A stretch of 64,000 bases of DNA from Sphaerulina vaccinii. Lineage: Eukaryota > Ascomycota > Dothideomycetes > Mycosphaerellales > Mycosphaerellaceae. The notes below the pieces were generated by a model. It did not search any database and was not told where the DNA came from. It worked only from the letters and a program-made list of their open reading frames with translations. Location of the stretch: assembly GCA_022570795.1 (NCBI GenBank), contig JAKUDP010000007.1, forward strand, positions 620,001 to 684,000. Reading direction: 5' to 3'. A program made the translations under genes and the position numbers. This document shows positions 18,805 through 30,153 of this stretch, one piece after another (position 1 is the stretch's first letter; each line of letters starts with the position of its first letter).

Positions 18805-20840
18805 TTCGCCCAGACAGGATAGACGTATTGGTTGTGTATGTAGTCCCAGTCAAGTGAGCTCCAAACGGCAACAAGGACTTTATACTCAAGTGAAGGCGAG
18901 GAGGACCTGCCTGTATTGGGATCTTACCTGTAGCACGCGAATAACATGGAGCTGTTGTGCTGGAGCGGAAGTTGAGTGATCGCAGTCGTGATCGTCATGC
19001 GATCAGGAGTTAAGAGGTATTTCGGAGCTCATGCAACCGATATGTTGTCGATGATGTTGGTGATGAACGAACTCAAGAGGAAGGCGGAAAGAGAAAACAT
19101 ATGAATGGCCAAAATTTAGCGTGCGGACGTAGCCGTAGCATTGCCAAGACTGTCAGTGCTCGAGTGCTTATCTTGCGTGTCTTCCTTGTCCTGCTTATCC
19201 CAACTTCGTCTTCACAAACGCCAACGCATTTTGACCGTACTCCTTTCCATACCCTTGATGCGTGGCCGCACTGTTACCATTGCAGCAATAAGGATCTGGA
19301 GCGTCACAGTATGATCTAATCTTGGCCTGGTGTGCAGGGCACGAGAAGCCTGCTGGCCGAGCAGCGAACTGTACAATTTCATCAGCAATATGGACTTCAA
19401 GAATGCAACGCGGTTGTTTCACGCGCCCCAAAGATGTGGATTTGAGGGCATGACTGTCTCTTTCCAATTGGAGATGAGCTTCCGACTCCTAGCTGAGCAG
19501 CTGTAATGAGTGCTGAGTTGAGATGCATGATGATTGAAAAAGACTTGTGCGCACGAAGGCAGGATTCGTTGTCTGTGGATCTCCAGCTACATTGCTGTGC
19601 TCGGTTGGCCAACTCATATATGCTGCGACACTTGGTGGCGCGAGTCCAATCTACTCACCTCGTGGCAATTTGCCTGAAACTGATTTGACGGTCAAATCTC
19701 TGGTCAGCGCTATTCGCAGCGTACGAACGGCTTGTTGTAAGCCAAACACCACTTCATTGATTAAAGACATCTCCCATGGTGATCGTCATCGAAAAATGGT
19801 GCTGTCTTCACTACCTAGGACACTTACAAGCATTCAGCCTAAGTGACAGCTCTGGCGCTAAGATGGATGATCGACATCACGTTCGCGAAGCACCCCATAC
19901 GGATCCACAGGAACTCGAAGCAGTGGTTGCTGTCTATACTTCGTCATGCGCAAAACAACCACCTTCCGGATAGAGCAAATTCGTGGAGCACCATCTCAGG
20001 CACAATATTGGAGCCGCTACTGAGCTTATAGTCATGCTTAAGCATTCACCTGCCTAAATGCTTGACTGCCACGCATCGCTTAGAACACCCGGTTCTCGAA
20101 ACACTGATGGATGCCTGAAACGATCGCGATTACTGATCCTTTGCTCAAGAGGATTTGGTGCCACTGATCTGGTGCCACTACGACTGTCTGGTGGTGGCAG
20201 CGAAGAACTTGTCTCGACTGAATCATGGCGTCCGAAGCAGAACGAGATTCTGATGAAGACGATCGTGAGCAGTAGGTTATACTGATCTCGCATACCCCTG
20301 CAAGTCTGAAACGAGGTTGCCAAGGCAGCTGTGAGCGATGGAGGCAGTCAAGGGCGAGATACCGGTTATACGCCGTGGTGGCCTGAGTCCGATCACCCAG
20401 ATATCAACTACAGCGTCTTCGCACCTCGGAGTGTAAGACATCTGGCGCGGACCGCGCTGATCAGGTCGTTGATTTGTTGCGAACCCAGAATCGACTAGGG
20501 TACTCGGAAAGGTTTTACATTCCAAGGTGCGAAGACGCTGTATTGTATTACTCTTCTGGAAATATCTGCCGAGAATTGGGTAACCTCTCAGCTCGACCTT
20601 TCAATAGGTCTGGTGCCACGTCGATCAGCTCTGTGCGAAGGTGAGACGCGCTGAAGTTTTGTGTGAAAGATCATCTTCGCTTCTGCATAGGAAACTCCAC
20701 CTTAGTTGCAGACAATAGATTGCCTGGCTTTAACCATTCTTCCGGACAGTGAGCGACATGATTATATCAAGCACAATGTATCCACTCTTCCACGAACATC
20801 TACAAGTCTTCCACTACCACGAAGACAAAGCAACGCAGCC
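18805..20840. other. 2-kb gene-poor interval with an inverted-repeat element
   Basis: No gene is supported on either strand. The only structure I find is the inverted repeat at 20409-20541 (listed separately) and a direct GGTGCCACTGATCTGGTGCCACTAC repeat near 20157. Confidence 0.5.
20409..20541. repeat. Imperfect inverted repeat pair, MITE-like
   Basis: TACAGCGTCTTCGCACCTCGG at 20409-20429 and its reverse complement with one C-to-T change at 20521-20541 bound about 133 bp. The 16-bp core CAGCGTCTTCGCACCT is exact, and the few differences are transitions. The interior contains a GCGCGGACCGCGC palindrome. No target-site duplication is obvious. Confidence 0.5.
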
Positions 20841-21638
20841 ATGATCTCGATCCGATCCATCCTAGTTGCCATCACGGCTGCAACTTTCAGCTTCGCCGCC
20901 CCAACAGGTTCAGAAGTTCTTGACACAAGGGATGCTAGCCTTGAGATTCGATCAACTCCAACTGGCACTGGCACTAACAACGGCTACTTCTACTCGTTCT
21001 GGAGCGATGGAGGTGGTAATGTTGTATACAACAACGGTGCTGGTGGCTCATACACCACCTCATGGTCGGGCAGCGGGAACTTCGTAGCTGGCAAAGGCTG
21101 GCAGACAGGCAGTGCCAGGTATACCGCCCATTCCCAACAAGTTCTATAAAGAGTCGCTAACGCGAGGTATAGAGCGATCAAATACTCTGGTTCCTTCACT
21201 CCAAGTGGTAATGCTTACCTGTCCGTCTATGGCTGGACTACCACTCCACTCGTCGAGGTATGCTTCTGATAATTCTCCGAACACTCCGAGTCTCTTCATG
21301 ATCGCTGACTACTATATCTCTAGTACTACATCGTCGAATCATACGGCACATACAACCCACGAACTGGACTCACCAAGAAAGGTTCAGTAACATCTGATGG
21401 AGGAACCTACGACATCTACGTTGGGACACGCACGAACCAACCCTCGATTCAAGGCACCAAGACTTTCCAGCAATACTGGTCGATCAGAACTAGCAATCGT
21501 GTTGGCGGCACTGTGACCACTGCGAACCACTTCAATGCTTGGGCTAAGTATGGAATGAAGTTGGGCACTCACAACTACCAGATTGTGGCTACTGAGGGAT
21601 ATAAGAGTAGTGGCAAGAGCAGTATTACTGTTTCTTGA
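20841..21638 (+). CDS. Secreted GH11 endo-1,4-beta-xylanase
   Basis: Three exons: 20841-21118, 21173-21257, 21324-21638 (introns 54 and 66 nt with CTAAC/CTGAC branch points), 225 residues. A signal peptide (first ~19 residues) and short propeptide precede the jelly-roll domain: GYFYSFWSDGGGNVVYNNG, SGSFTPSGNAYLSVYGW, PLVEYYIVESYG with the nucleophile Glu at about residue 121, and VATEGYKSSG with the acid/base Glu at about 212. Family GH11 cleaves internal beta-1,4 bonds of xylan in plant cell walls, outside the cell. Length is normal and the catalytic pair is intact. Confidence 0.95.
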
Positions 21639-21856
21639 GTAGACATAGGTGTGCCAGGAGGCGAAGGTGTGCCAGGAGGCGAATGTGTGATCTATAGCAT
21701 ATATAGTCTTAACGATTCAGCCCTAACAGCTGTGAAGTTTCGAAGGATCGGGATCAGCATTAGCGGTGTCCTATTTCAGATTGATCGAGCTGAATGTACT
21801 CACACTTCTCAGCATCCTTGCTACAACTTCCTATAGAACAATGACAATAACAAAAA

Positions 21857-22324
21857 ATGACTACATATCAAGAAACCCTCAAAACACACCTAGAAAACAT
21901 CGCACGCAGTGCTATTGACCCAATCAACACTCGAAACTTCGATCCCCACTCAGAAGCATGGCAAGCCTATCATCCTGACCTCGAGTATCGAGGAGACTAT
22001 GGCTCTATCGGTCTCGTAGACACCACAGGGTTTGTCCCGATCAAGAAAATGTCACTTGCAGTATGGCTTTCATGGCTACAGCGCATTACGGAAAACAACT
22101 GCGAGTACAAACTCGACATCGAAGAGGCAACTTGCACAAATCTGAATGTCAAAGCTGGATTCGCTGCAGTTCTTTGTACAGGAAAGAGTAAAGGCTTCTG
22201 GAGACAAGTTACGAGGTCGTTTGTCATGGTATCGGAATTCAAGAAAGATGAAGAAGGGATGTGGTTGATGCCGCTTCGAGTGAGGGAAAAGCCAGAGATG
22301 ATAGAACTGGTAGAGGGATTATAA
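21857..22324 (+). CDS. SnoaL/NTF2-like protein
   Basis: A single-exon protein of 155 residues. The cone-shaped NTF2/SnoaL fold is suggested by an N-terminal helix, HPDLEYRGDYGSIG, a central helical segment (SLAVWLSWLQRI) and C-terminal strands (AGFAAVLCTG, FWRQVTRSFVMVSEFKKDEEG). Such small proteins are often attributed to polyketide or lactone tailoring, but many have no assigned activity. No biosynthetic neighbours support a role here. Its last 86 bases overlap the end of the convergent CBM1 gene. Confidence 0.6.
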   Translation: MTTYQETLKTHLENIARSAIDPINTRNFDPHSEAWQAYHPDLEYRGDYGSIGLVDTTGFVPIKKMSLAVWLSWLQRITENNCEYKLDIEEATCTNLNVKAGFAAVLCTGKSKGFWRQVTRSFVMVSEFKKDEEGMWLMPLRVREKPEMIELVEGL

Positions 22325-23554
22325 GTTGCGTCGTGGCGAAAGCGGCTGGTGTGCTCAGTGTTGAAGCTTCTGTAAGCTCGGGAAGACCCAACTGCTCCGT
22401 ATATGTCGTTCGAATAAGTGGTGCGCTGGTTGGGATTGAGATGGCCACAGATGGAACAGTGATTGTGTCAGGAGAAAATGAGAAAGATGGAGCGTCGAGA
22501 GATGGAATCGATAGAGCTGGGACTGATAGAGATGGGATCGAGAGTGATGGCACTTCGATAGAGCTTGGCGCGAATGAGAAAGATGGAGCGGCCAGAGTGG
22601 GGCCCGAGAGCGACGGAATAGAGATCGGCAGGATCGAGACTGCTGGAACCGAGAGCGAAGGAGTCGATATTGAGGCTGGGGAGAATGAGAAAGATGGAGT
22701 CTCAAGAGATGGTACCGATAGAGTCGGTAAGATGAGTGACGCGAGCGAAATCGCTTGGCTCGATGTTCCTGCTGCAGAAGCACTCGATCCAAGGGCCGTG
22801 ACTGTAATAGTAGTTGCTCCAGGGCACTGGATAGCTGGAGTGACTCGTAGGGTAGTGGTGGCAGCCGGAAGAGCAGGCACTGTGCGAGTGATGGCGATTG
22901 GTGTATCAGGCACCAGAGATGCCGTCGCGCTCGGTGATGGAGTCACACATTGGTAGTAGTAGGCATTCTGGTACTGACAGGTCGCTCCTGTGGCACACTC
23001 CGTCGGGCCATCGTAAAGAATTCCGCCACACTGATAGTAGAGAGGTACGATGCTTGAGGAAGTTGTTGGTGCAGCAATGGCTGCTGGTTGCGTGATAGTC
23101 AGAATGCTCGTGATACCTGGCCGAGTGGTAGTCAATGCCGGCAGAGTGATCGTGCTCAATCGGGTAATGGTCGACACCGGAAGTGTCAAAGTACGGGTAG
23201 AAATGCTCGTCAAGGTAGTGCGGGCGACAGTGCTGGTGCTGGTACGAGTGCTTGTGCTTGTCCGGGTCAACGTGTGAGATGTGGTGACAGTAGTTCTGCA
23301 AGGAGGGTCAGTATAGTTACGCTGTATCGACAGTCGCCCTAATCATCTCACCTTGCAATGGTGACCGTGCCTTTGGCTGTGGCTGTAACGGTCACAGTAC
23401 CACTGCCTCCCCACCACCAGGGGCCGTTGTCAGGGCTATCAACAGCATCATCTCGCTGTTCAAGGGCGAAACCGGGTATCTTCCACGGGGACGCGAGTGC
23501 CGAGAATGCGAGCAGACACCATACTGCGACGACGTGCTGCAGTCTGGTCGCCAT
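22239..23554 (-). CDS. Secreted CBM1-containing Ser/Thr-rich protein
   Basis: Two exons, 23352-23554 and 22239-23295 (56-nt intron), 419 residues. A signal peptide (MATRLQHVVAVWCLLAFSALA) is followed by a Thr-rich stretch, then at about residues 154-185 a fungal cellulose-binding module (QCGGILYDGPTECATGATCQYQNAYYYQC, four Cys; shown here in pieces YYQCGG, GPTEC, GATC, YYYQC). The C-terminal half is a low-complexity run of PSLS-type repeats (IPSLS, APSFSFSP). No catalytic domain follows, so it is probably a wall- or cellulose-attached glycoprotein rather than an enzyme. Its 3' end overlaps the SnoaL-like gene on the other strand. Confidence 0.78.
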
Positions 23555-24380
23555 GCTGTGTGCTAGAGATGCAGAAATATAGACTATGCAAGTCAGTGAT
23601 ATGTCCTTACCCCAAGCCAGAGAGGCTTTGCATATATATGCTCAACCTTGAATCCGAGTGTGTGTTCCCTCGCCACACTGCTATGCGGAGCTTCGAGGTT
23701 GGTGCCCGTGTACTGGGTAGGCAAGAATGAACATTCCTTCGTCGCGCGCTGGGTCGCGGCTATACTGCCGCCAGACGCGCCAGTCGATTCTTGCAAAAAG
23801 GCCCACGAATCCCAAAAGTTCGAAATCTAGAGGTGTGTGACTGTCAGTTGTTCCGGTGGAACATTTGTAAGTTCCAGAGCTGAAGTCCCGGGCTGTAGCA
23901 GTACGAAAGGCTCTCTTCCCAGGCTCTTATGGAATGCTAGCACCTAAGGTAGATCCTCCGGAAAGTGACTGATGTGGCCATATGGAAGTCTCCCTTGCCA
24001 TATTACTTAGCACTCCACGTTCAGCGATAGGGTGAGAACTTTGACATGGTCCATGGACATTCTCTATCGACATGGTCGAGGTCTTCTTCGTGGAGATCTT
24101 GCTGTTCGATTGAAGGCGAGCGTAGAATGGTTCGAGCAGGTAGACCATCATATCAAGTGGCACACTGCAATGGTCTCAGAGCCTTGCTCCTGCAGTCGAT
24201 ATTGTGTCACGGCGTGGTCAATGTCGTGGTGTGAGAGAACACGAGATGTCAGGACGAAGACAAAACACCAAGCTCGTCCCATCGGCTCTTCGTCAGCCGA
24301 GGAGCTCCATCATCAACACCTCTACCTGCTGCCTTGAACACAACATAACCACGTCCCGCACTCACCAGCATACCGACATC
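23555..24380. other. Intergenic
   Basis: Promoter side of both flanking genes. No coding or repeat structure found. Confidence 0.45.
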
Positions 24381-24875
24381 ATGGCCTCCAGAATACCCTC
24401 CGTCATGCGCGCCTTGACCCGTCCAGCAACGACATCCTCCCTCGCATCAAAACTAGCCGCACGTCGAAGCTTTCAGACCAGCCAAACACTACGAGCAGAT
24501 GCTGTGATCGCACCCAGAAAACCAATAGGAGCTTTCCGAGGATCGTGAGTCGCTCAGCAAGAGATATCGGTGTCTGAATGGCGTGGCGGCGGACAGTCAA
24601 TGGGACGAAGGCGGCACTAACACAGACAAACATAGGCTCTTTGGCTTCCTCCTCGGAACAGTAGGAGCTGGCGGTGCGCTCTACTACTATGTCGTGGACC
24701 AGTACAAGGTGTCAAATGAGATGCTCACGGAGGACATATACGTGCGTAACATACTTGATAGGCGGAGCGCGTACAAACAGTGGACTGACATATGGTACAG
24801 GCACTTCAATCAGCCGTACAACGACTAGAGGGATACGTGAAGAACCTGGAAACAGAGATACCAAAGAAGAAGTGA
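24381..24875 (+). CDS. Small mitochondrial single-pass membrane protein
   Basis: Three exons: 24381-24544, 24636-24741, 24801-24875, 114 residues. The N-terminus is Arg/Ser/Thr-rich without acids (MASRIPSVMRALTRPATTSS, ARRSFQTSQ), a matrix-targeting presequence. LFGFLLGTVGAGGALYYYVV is one membrane segment. A conserved tail (DQYKVSNEMLTEDIYALQSAV) ends in a coiled coil and KKK. Proteins of this layout are conserved in ascomycetes; I do not know an assigned function. Splicing is supported by frame continuity at both junctions. Confidence 0.7.
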
Positions 24876-25251
24876 AGTGGAAATTGAGTTGAGCACGTAA
24901 ATGGAAGGAGCGAGGATATGGGCAGGCACGATCGAACACGGCCAGAGTGTTGATATGGACTCCGAAGAGGAACGGCGTAAGCAGGAAGGATGCATATGAA
25001 ACAAGTAAGCGCTGCGATTGAAGTCTTCGAAATCGTTTCTCGCTGTACAGTATGATGATATATACCCCCCAAAACGCTCGTATGCAAAGACGTCTAACCA
25101 GATCTGAGCTGGGGCACATACCCTGGTTGTGCCTCTAGAATGCTCCCAAAACGCCGCGCATGTCGCTTCCAAGCGTTGCACGCTGCCTTGCGTGTCTTCT
25201 ACAAGATCTTGCCCTTCCAGATTGTCCATCTTAAGCCCAGATATATCATGC
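24876..25251. other. Convergent intergenic interval
   Basis: 3' flanks of two convergent genes. Nothing else recognised. Confidence 0.4.
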
Positions 25252-26355
25252 TCAGCTGCTCACAGCAGTCTTAGCCTGTTGTGCAGTCTCCAGCGCCGCA
25301 GCCTTTCCTTGCTCGACCTTCTCCGCTGCAATCTTTGCGAGCTTCTCCAGCTGCTCTTGTCTCATCTTTCTCGCAGCTCTGAACAGCAGCACGAAGAGCA
25401 GCTCCACGCGCTCCTTGGTCATCATGAGGATACCCTGCACCAGGAATCCCTTCATAAGCTGTGGTGCAACACCCTTCCACAGACCGAGAATTCCGTCTCG
25501 CTCTACTGTGAATTTCATGACCTCCTGGAAAGAAGTGAATGGCTTGCCCATCCTCTGTGGAGGCGGTCGTGACTGTAGGCCAACCTTGGCAATGATGAGA
25601 GGTTGTGTCGCAATCGTGGCGAGCATCTTGGACAGAGCTCCGAGGACTAGAAAGCAGCCATGTCAGTAATCCACATATCCGCCTTTCGGAAAGATCATAT
25701 ACTCACGGAAAGCCTCATGAGGCGCCAAATTCGCCTTCCCAGGAAACATCAACGTCCTCAGCCTCTCATAAGCTCCATAAGTGATACTAGGATTCACAAC
25801 CAACACCATAGAAGCTTTGATTCCTCTCCACAGACCCGCAACACCATCTGCGTCAATAACTTCTTTCGCCGTAGCGAAAATACCCTTCTTCTCGCCTTTC
25901 CTCTGCCCTTGTTGTCTTGTAGTAACAACAGCGATAGGAATCGTGAACAACTGCGCCAAAGCACCCGCTACAGCCCCGAGAGACAATTCCACAGCCGTGC
26001 TCGTACCCTTGCTGTCGACTCGCGCATGATACATCTCCCTGACCAAACTATACCAGTAGAAGTATGCGAAGTTCGTTGATACAACTCCGAGCAAGTTTCC
26101 GCCGAGTCCTTGGAACAGGCCAGATACGCCTTCCTCATTGATGATGTGCTGAATTGCGTGAAGTGTGCCTTCATAGTGTACGTGTCCTTCCTCGTCTACG
26201 TGGTTGTCTTTTGCTGAACGTTTGACTTGGGTCTGTAGGCGGGTTTTCACAAGGTCGAGAGGGTAGACGCAGCTGTTTGCTACGAGGGCTCCAGCTGAGC
26301 CTGCAAGAGCGAGACCCCAGGCTGGGAGTTCTTGTTTCGAAGGTGCTGGTGCCAT
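25252..26355 (-). CDS. Peroxisomal adenine-nucleotide/PMP47-type mitochondrial-family carrier
   Basis: Two exons, 25707-26355 and 25252-25646 (60-nt intron), 347 residues. Three carrier repeats are seen: CVYPLDLVKTRLQTQ, TIPIAVVTTRQQGQ and TQPLIIAKVGLQSR. The second and third departures from the PX(D/E)XX(K/R) signature are typical of the PMP47/ANT1/SLC25A17 branch, as is the long charged coiled-coil C-terminus (ARKMRQEQLEKLAKIAAEKVEQ). Such carriers import ATP into peroxisomes for fatty-acid activation. The exact substrate is inferred from family only. Confidence 0.82.
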
Positions 26356-27033
26356 ATCGACTCGTATCGTAAGGTGTCGTAGAGTAGTCTACCGTAAGGC
26401 CGAGAGCTGGATCGATAGCGATGCCGTTTTGGGTTGGGAGTCGTGTGCTACAGTGAGTTGATCGTGATCATAGGCTATGGTCTGATTATGATAGAGTAAG
26501 ATAGGCTTATATTGTAGGAATAGGTGAACCTGATGTTCGGAGAGCGTATGAGCATGAAGTTGCTACAATACCGTCTTTCGAACATGATGCCGTGCCTTTG
26601 CCTCGGCCATTCACGATAGACGAGCACAAGCCGAAAAGAAAGAACGCATGGGCCGCAACCTGGTCCTTGTCTGCTCGAAGCACATGCGCGTCATTCTGGC
26701 TTCGGAGTTTGCCAGTGGCTTTCTCGGTGACTCCCTCTTGTGCAACGACTTCACCTCTCAATTCATCAATATGTCAGTCTTTCTCTCGCCTTCTGCTATC
26801 GCAATCGCGATGAGGCATCATCGAGGCCTTTGCTTGTCCTCGTGCGAGCCTATACTGGAGACGCGAGCCTGCTTGTGCTTGATCCGGTTGAGACAGATAT
26901 CGAGTAGCGAGCACAGCGAGCTATCAGGTTAGAATCAATCGTAGTTGTTTTTAATAATCTGTTGTTGATTTCTCTATGAATATCTGTTTCTCTGATAAAT
27001 AATGATCTTTGCAGCCAGAGTAGTAGCGCTGGT
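26356..27033. other. Intergenic
   Basis: Upstream of the carrier gene and 3' of the transporter gene. No supported gene. AT-rich words near 26935-27000 may hold the transporter's 3' end. Confidence 0.4.
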
Positions 27034-28832
27034 CTAGTCGACATCCTTTACATCGATAACAGTCTTCTTGAAGTGTCTTGCAGGCACCCTGCGGTTGAAC
27101 AGAATGTCCAGCTCGCGATAGCTCCTGCCCTTGAGTTCCGGAAGTCCGAAGTAGGCACCCACGAAGCACACGGCCGCGGTTCCTCCCCACACATATCCGC
27201 ACTTGCCTGCCATGTTGGCGCCAGTGGGGTTCAGCATGAGCGAAGCAACATAGATCATCGGAATCTCAGCAACGTAGTACGCTCCACGGCCAACCCCAGT
27301 TGAGAGAGCGCGAAGACGGACCGAGGATGTCTCGGAAATGATGGAGTATGAGATCGGACCCAGCGAGCCGGCGTAGACGAAAGAGATGAGAATTCCGAAG
27401 ATTGCTTGAGCGTAGTTAGTAGCGTTGTTCTGAGGGACAGTCGCGCAAATTCCCAGGAGCATGAGGAAAGTGCAGTTGATCGCAGCTCCCCACAAGAAGA
27501 ATGTTCGACGGCCGATGCAGGCTCCCAGTGGAATAGAGCCAATGGTGGCGACAAGTTGAAGGCAGGAATTGATGAGACCAAGCTGGAAGGAGAAGTTCGT
27601 GTCCATTCCAGCGCGCTCGAAGAAGAAGGTAGCTTGATTGGCGATGAGATTTCCGGCGAAGTTTTGCGAAGCGTAGATGGCGCAGGTAATGAGTGTTCGT
27701 CGGAGATCCGTGCCCTTCCACAGGTCAACGAACTTTGGGCTTCCTTCGATGCGGGACTCGATTTCAACAGTGCGCTCAATCATGGCGAATTGCTCGATGG
27801 CACTTTGCTCGGTGTTGTAGCCAAGGCGTTTGACAGAGCGCATAGCCTCCTCTTTCCGGCCGCGACGGATGAGCCACCAAGGTGACTCTGGGGCGAAGAA
27901 AAGGATGACGAAAAGAGGGACCGGGAAGATCCATTGAAGAGCAGCGGGCAGGCGCCAACTCCACTGGTCGTCACGCTGGTTGAACGCGTAGGAGATTCCC
28001 GCAACAATGATACTTCCGATTGCCCAGCTTGCCTGCAATGTCGCTGCGCACGCACTTCTCAAGCTCAACGGGACAACCTCACTAGCGTATGCTGGTGAAT
28101 TGGCAATGAAAAACCCCCATGGTACACCTGAGAAAGCTTGCGCAATGACCATGACCGGGAGAGAGTTGGCCTTGATACTGGTGTCAGCTGGAGCGGTCTT
28201 GCAGAGTATACTTTGGCACTTACGAAGAAAGTGATGAATATGAAGGAGTTCATCATGATCAGCGCGAGAAGCGTTGTCCATCGGTAACCAATTCTGTTGG
28301 TGATTGGGCCAGCCAAGAGGACGCCCACGAAAGCGCCACATTGTCCAGCCTGGAAGAGCGACGATTGCCATTTGGTGGGAATAGCATACTGCATGACTCC
28401 CGCCGCATCCAAGCCGATCTCAACGCCGTATGTCTCCTTGAAGTATGGCAGAGCAACCCAATTACCGCTGAGGAACATGCAGAACGACTCCATGACCTGC
28501 CAGGCACTGCATCAGCATTTGCAAAGAGAGCATGGGAGGTATATGAAAGAGCAGCTTACGATTGTGAAGCACATTATGAAAGCCCAGAAGCATGCAGTTG
28601 GGTGAGCCTTGATCGCGGCCTGTAGTGGAAAAGCAAGAGTCAGCGGACACATCAAATGTCACATCTCTCGTGGCTCAACACTCACCCATAGTCCCTGCTC
28701 GTGCTCCCTGTTCTCTGCTTCGAGGGCACCTGAGAGAAGCTCTGGGTTGGTATTGACCTCTGTATGAAGCGCGCCATGCTTCTCCTTGAGGTCGTCATTG
28801 TGCTGCGAATTGGAATCGTACATCTCTGCCAT
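27034..28832 (-). CDS. MFS sugar transporter, maltose/alpha-glucoside permease type
   Basis: Four exons, 28686-28832, 28560-28619, 28224-28496, 27034-28170, 538 residues. A cytosolic N-tail is followed by twelve membrane segments. Sugar-porter signatures: GPITNRIGYRWTT, the PESPWWLIRRGRKEEA motif after segment 6, and the PELKGRSYRELDILF ending, with ETSSVRLRALSTGVGR in the second half. The closest known group by motif is the fungal MAL-type hexose/maltose permeases. All three splices keep the frame. The start was moved to the first true ATG, MAEMYDSN. Confidence 0.88.
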
Positions 28833-30153
28833 AGCGAGCGTTGGCAAGGGTTGTCGGCAAGGATGGGAGAGGAGATGCAGGCAAGGAGACTGGTGTTTCT
28901 CTGAAGACGGTCTCTAGGCCTTTATTATACGAGTTGCAACCACGCGAGCACTTTTGTGGGGTCCCCATCGAGGCGCCCTTAGCGTGTGGAGGAATACGAA
29001 CGCTGTTCTCGCCCCCTCCACCTTCAAATGCCGCGTCCAGTATTTCAGGGCCAAGATGCCGATCACTTGACCGAATAGCTCAGGCGTACCCTTACATCGA
29101 TACCTGTTCCTCGGACGGTCTCGGCAGTGAACTCCGATATTGCCTTGAGTTTGGGCCTTGGTTTGGCTTAACTCGAAGCCGAGTACTTCCTTTGTCGGAA
29201 AGCAAAGGCCGACGATTACCCTCTTTAATCAAGAAGCGATGCCTATTGCAGTATCGTTCAACGCTAGGAGCTCTTATGCAAGAAAAGACACCCGTTCACG
29301 CGACTTGTGCAGATAATAGGTATCTTGTGCATAAAAGATCGTCAACATACCTGTCCGCCTGAAGGATTGATCGCTAGTGAAGATAGTGGAGCTCCAGCAA
29401 TATAGTAGAATGGCAGTTATCAGCGAGTTTTGCTTCGAACAATCAGTTCAATTGCTTCTATGCCGCTGACCTCGCCTGATATTCTCTTACTATCTCGGCA
29501 GATTGTGCGGGCTTCTTATACAAATTGGCATGTAATACGGCGACAGAAACTATTCTATAGGGCCTTTAAGTCGCTATTAAGTCGAACAAGTCCGACGCTC
29601 CCCTCGCTACTGCGGCGCGTGCTCTGGATTGCGTACTCCTCTGAGATGTTGCGCATACCTTGCTCTTAGGTGGATGCTTAAAAGCATCTACCCGAGCCAG
29701 GAGGAGATTGACAGTGTGGTATTGCCGTACTCACGAGCGTGAGAGCCTGGGAATCAAAAGAAATTGCTGTCAATGGATTGAACAGGGCGGACGCGGCGAG
29801 CGCAAGCATTGAGGTCTACTACTACTGTAGTGTGGCACTTGTACGGTACGGAAGCGGCGTGCCGATTCCGGCGAATGCACGAAACACTTCGATTATCTTG
29901 CTGTGACTACAGTTATCATGTTCCTCCACACTTCTGTACTCACCTTCATCTCTGCTCTTCTAAGCCAGCTGAGGCTTGTGACATCCATACTGCGACAGAG
30001 AACTCCTGAGCCGACACATCTCAATGTTCTTGCAGTCTGCATCACGCCTGGCGTCTTTCCAATGTCTCTGCTTGCGAGTATTACCATTCCTGAGATACAT
30101 TATCATTTCTCTCAAATAGCACTGTAACATCATGCCAGGCACGCTTTGAAGCC
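28833..30153. other. 1.3-kb gene-poor interval
   Basis: No supported gene. The stretch 29779-29880 resembles 34028-34110 (shared GAGCGCAAGC, TTGAGGTCTA, ACGGTACGGA and GGCGAATSC), which I take as a relic of a dispersed repeat. Confidence 0.4.
29779..29880. repeat. Diverged dispersed repeat, copy 1
   Basis: Shares a series of exact 9-10-mers in the same order with 34028-34110 (GAGCGCAAGC, TTGAGGTCTA, ACGGTACGGA, GCGGC, GGCGAAT). Copy 1 is longer by about 20 bp through short insertions. No coding capacity. Confidence 0.45.
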
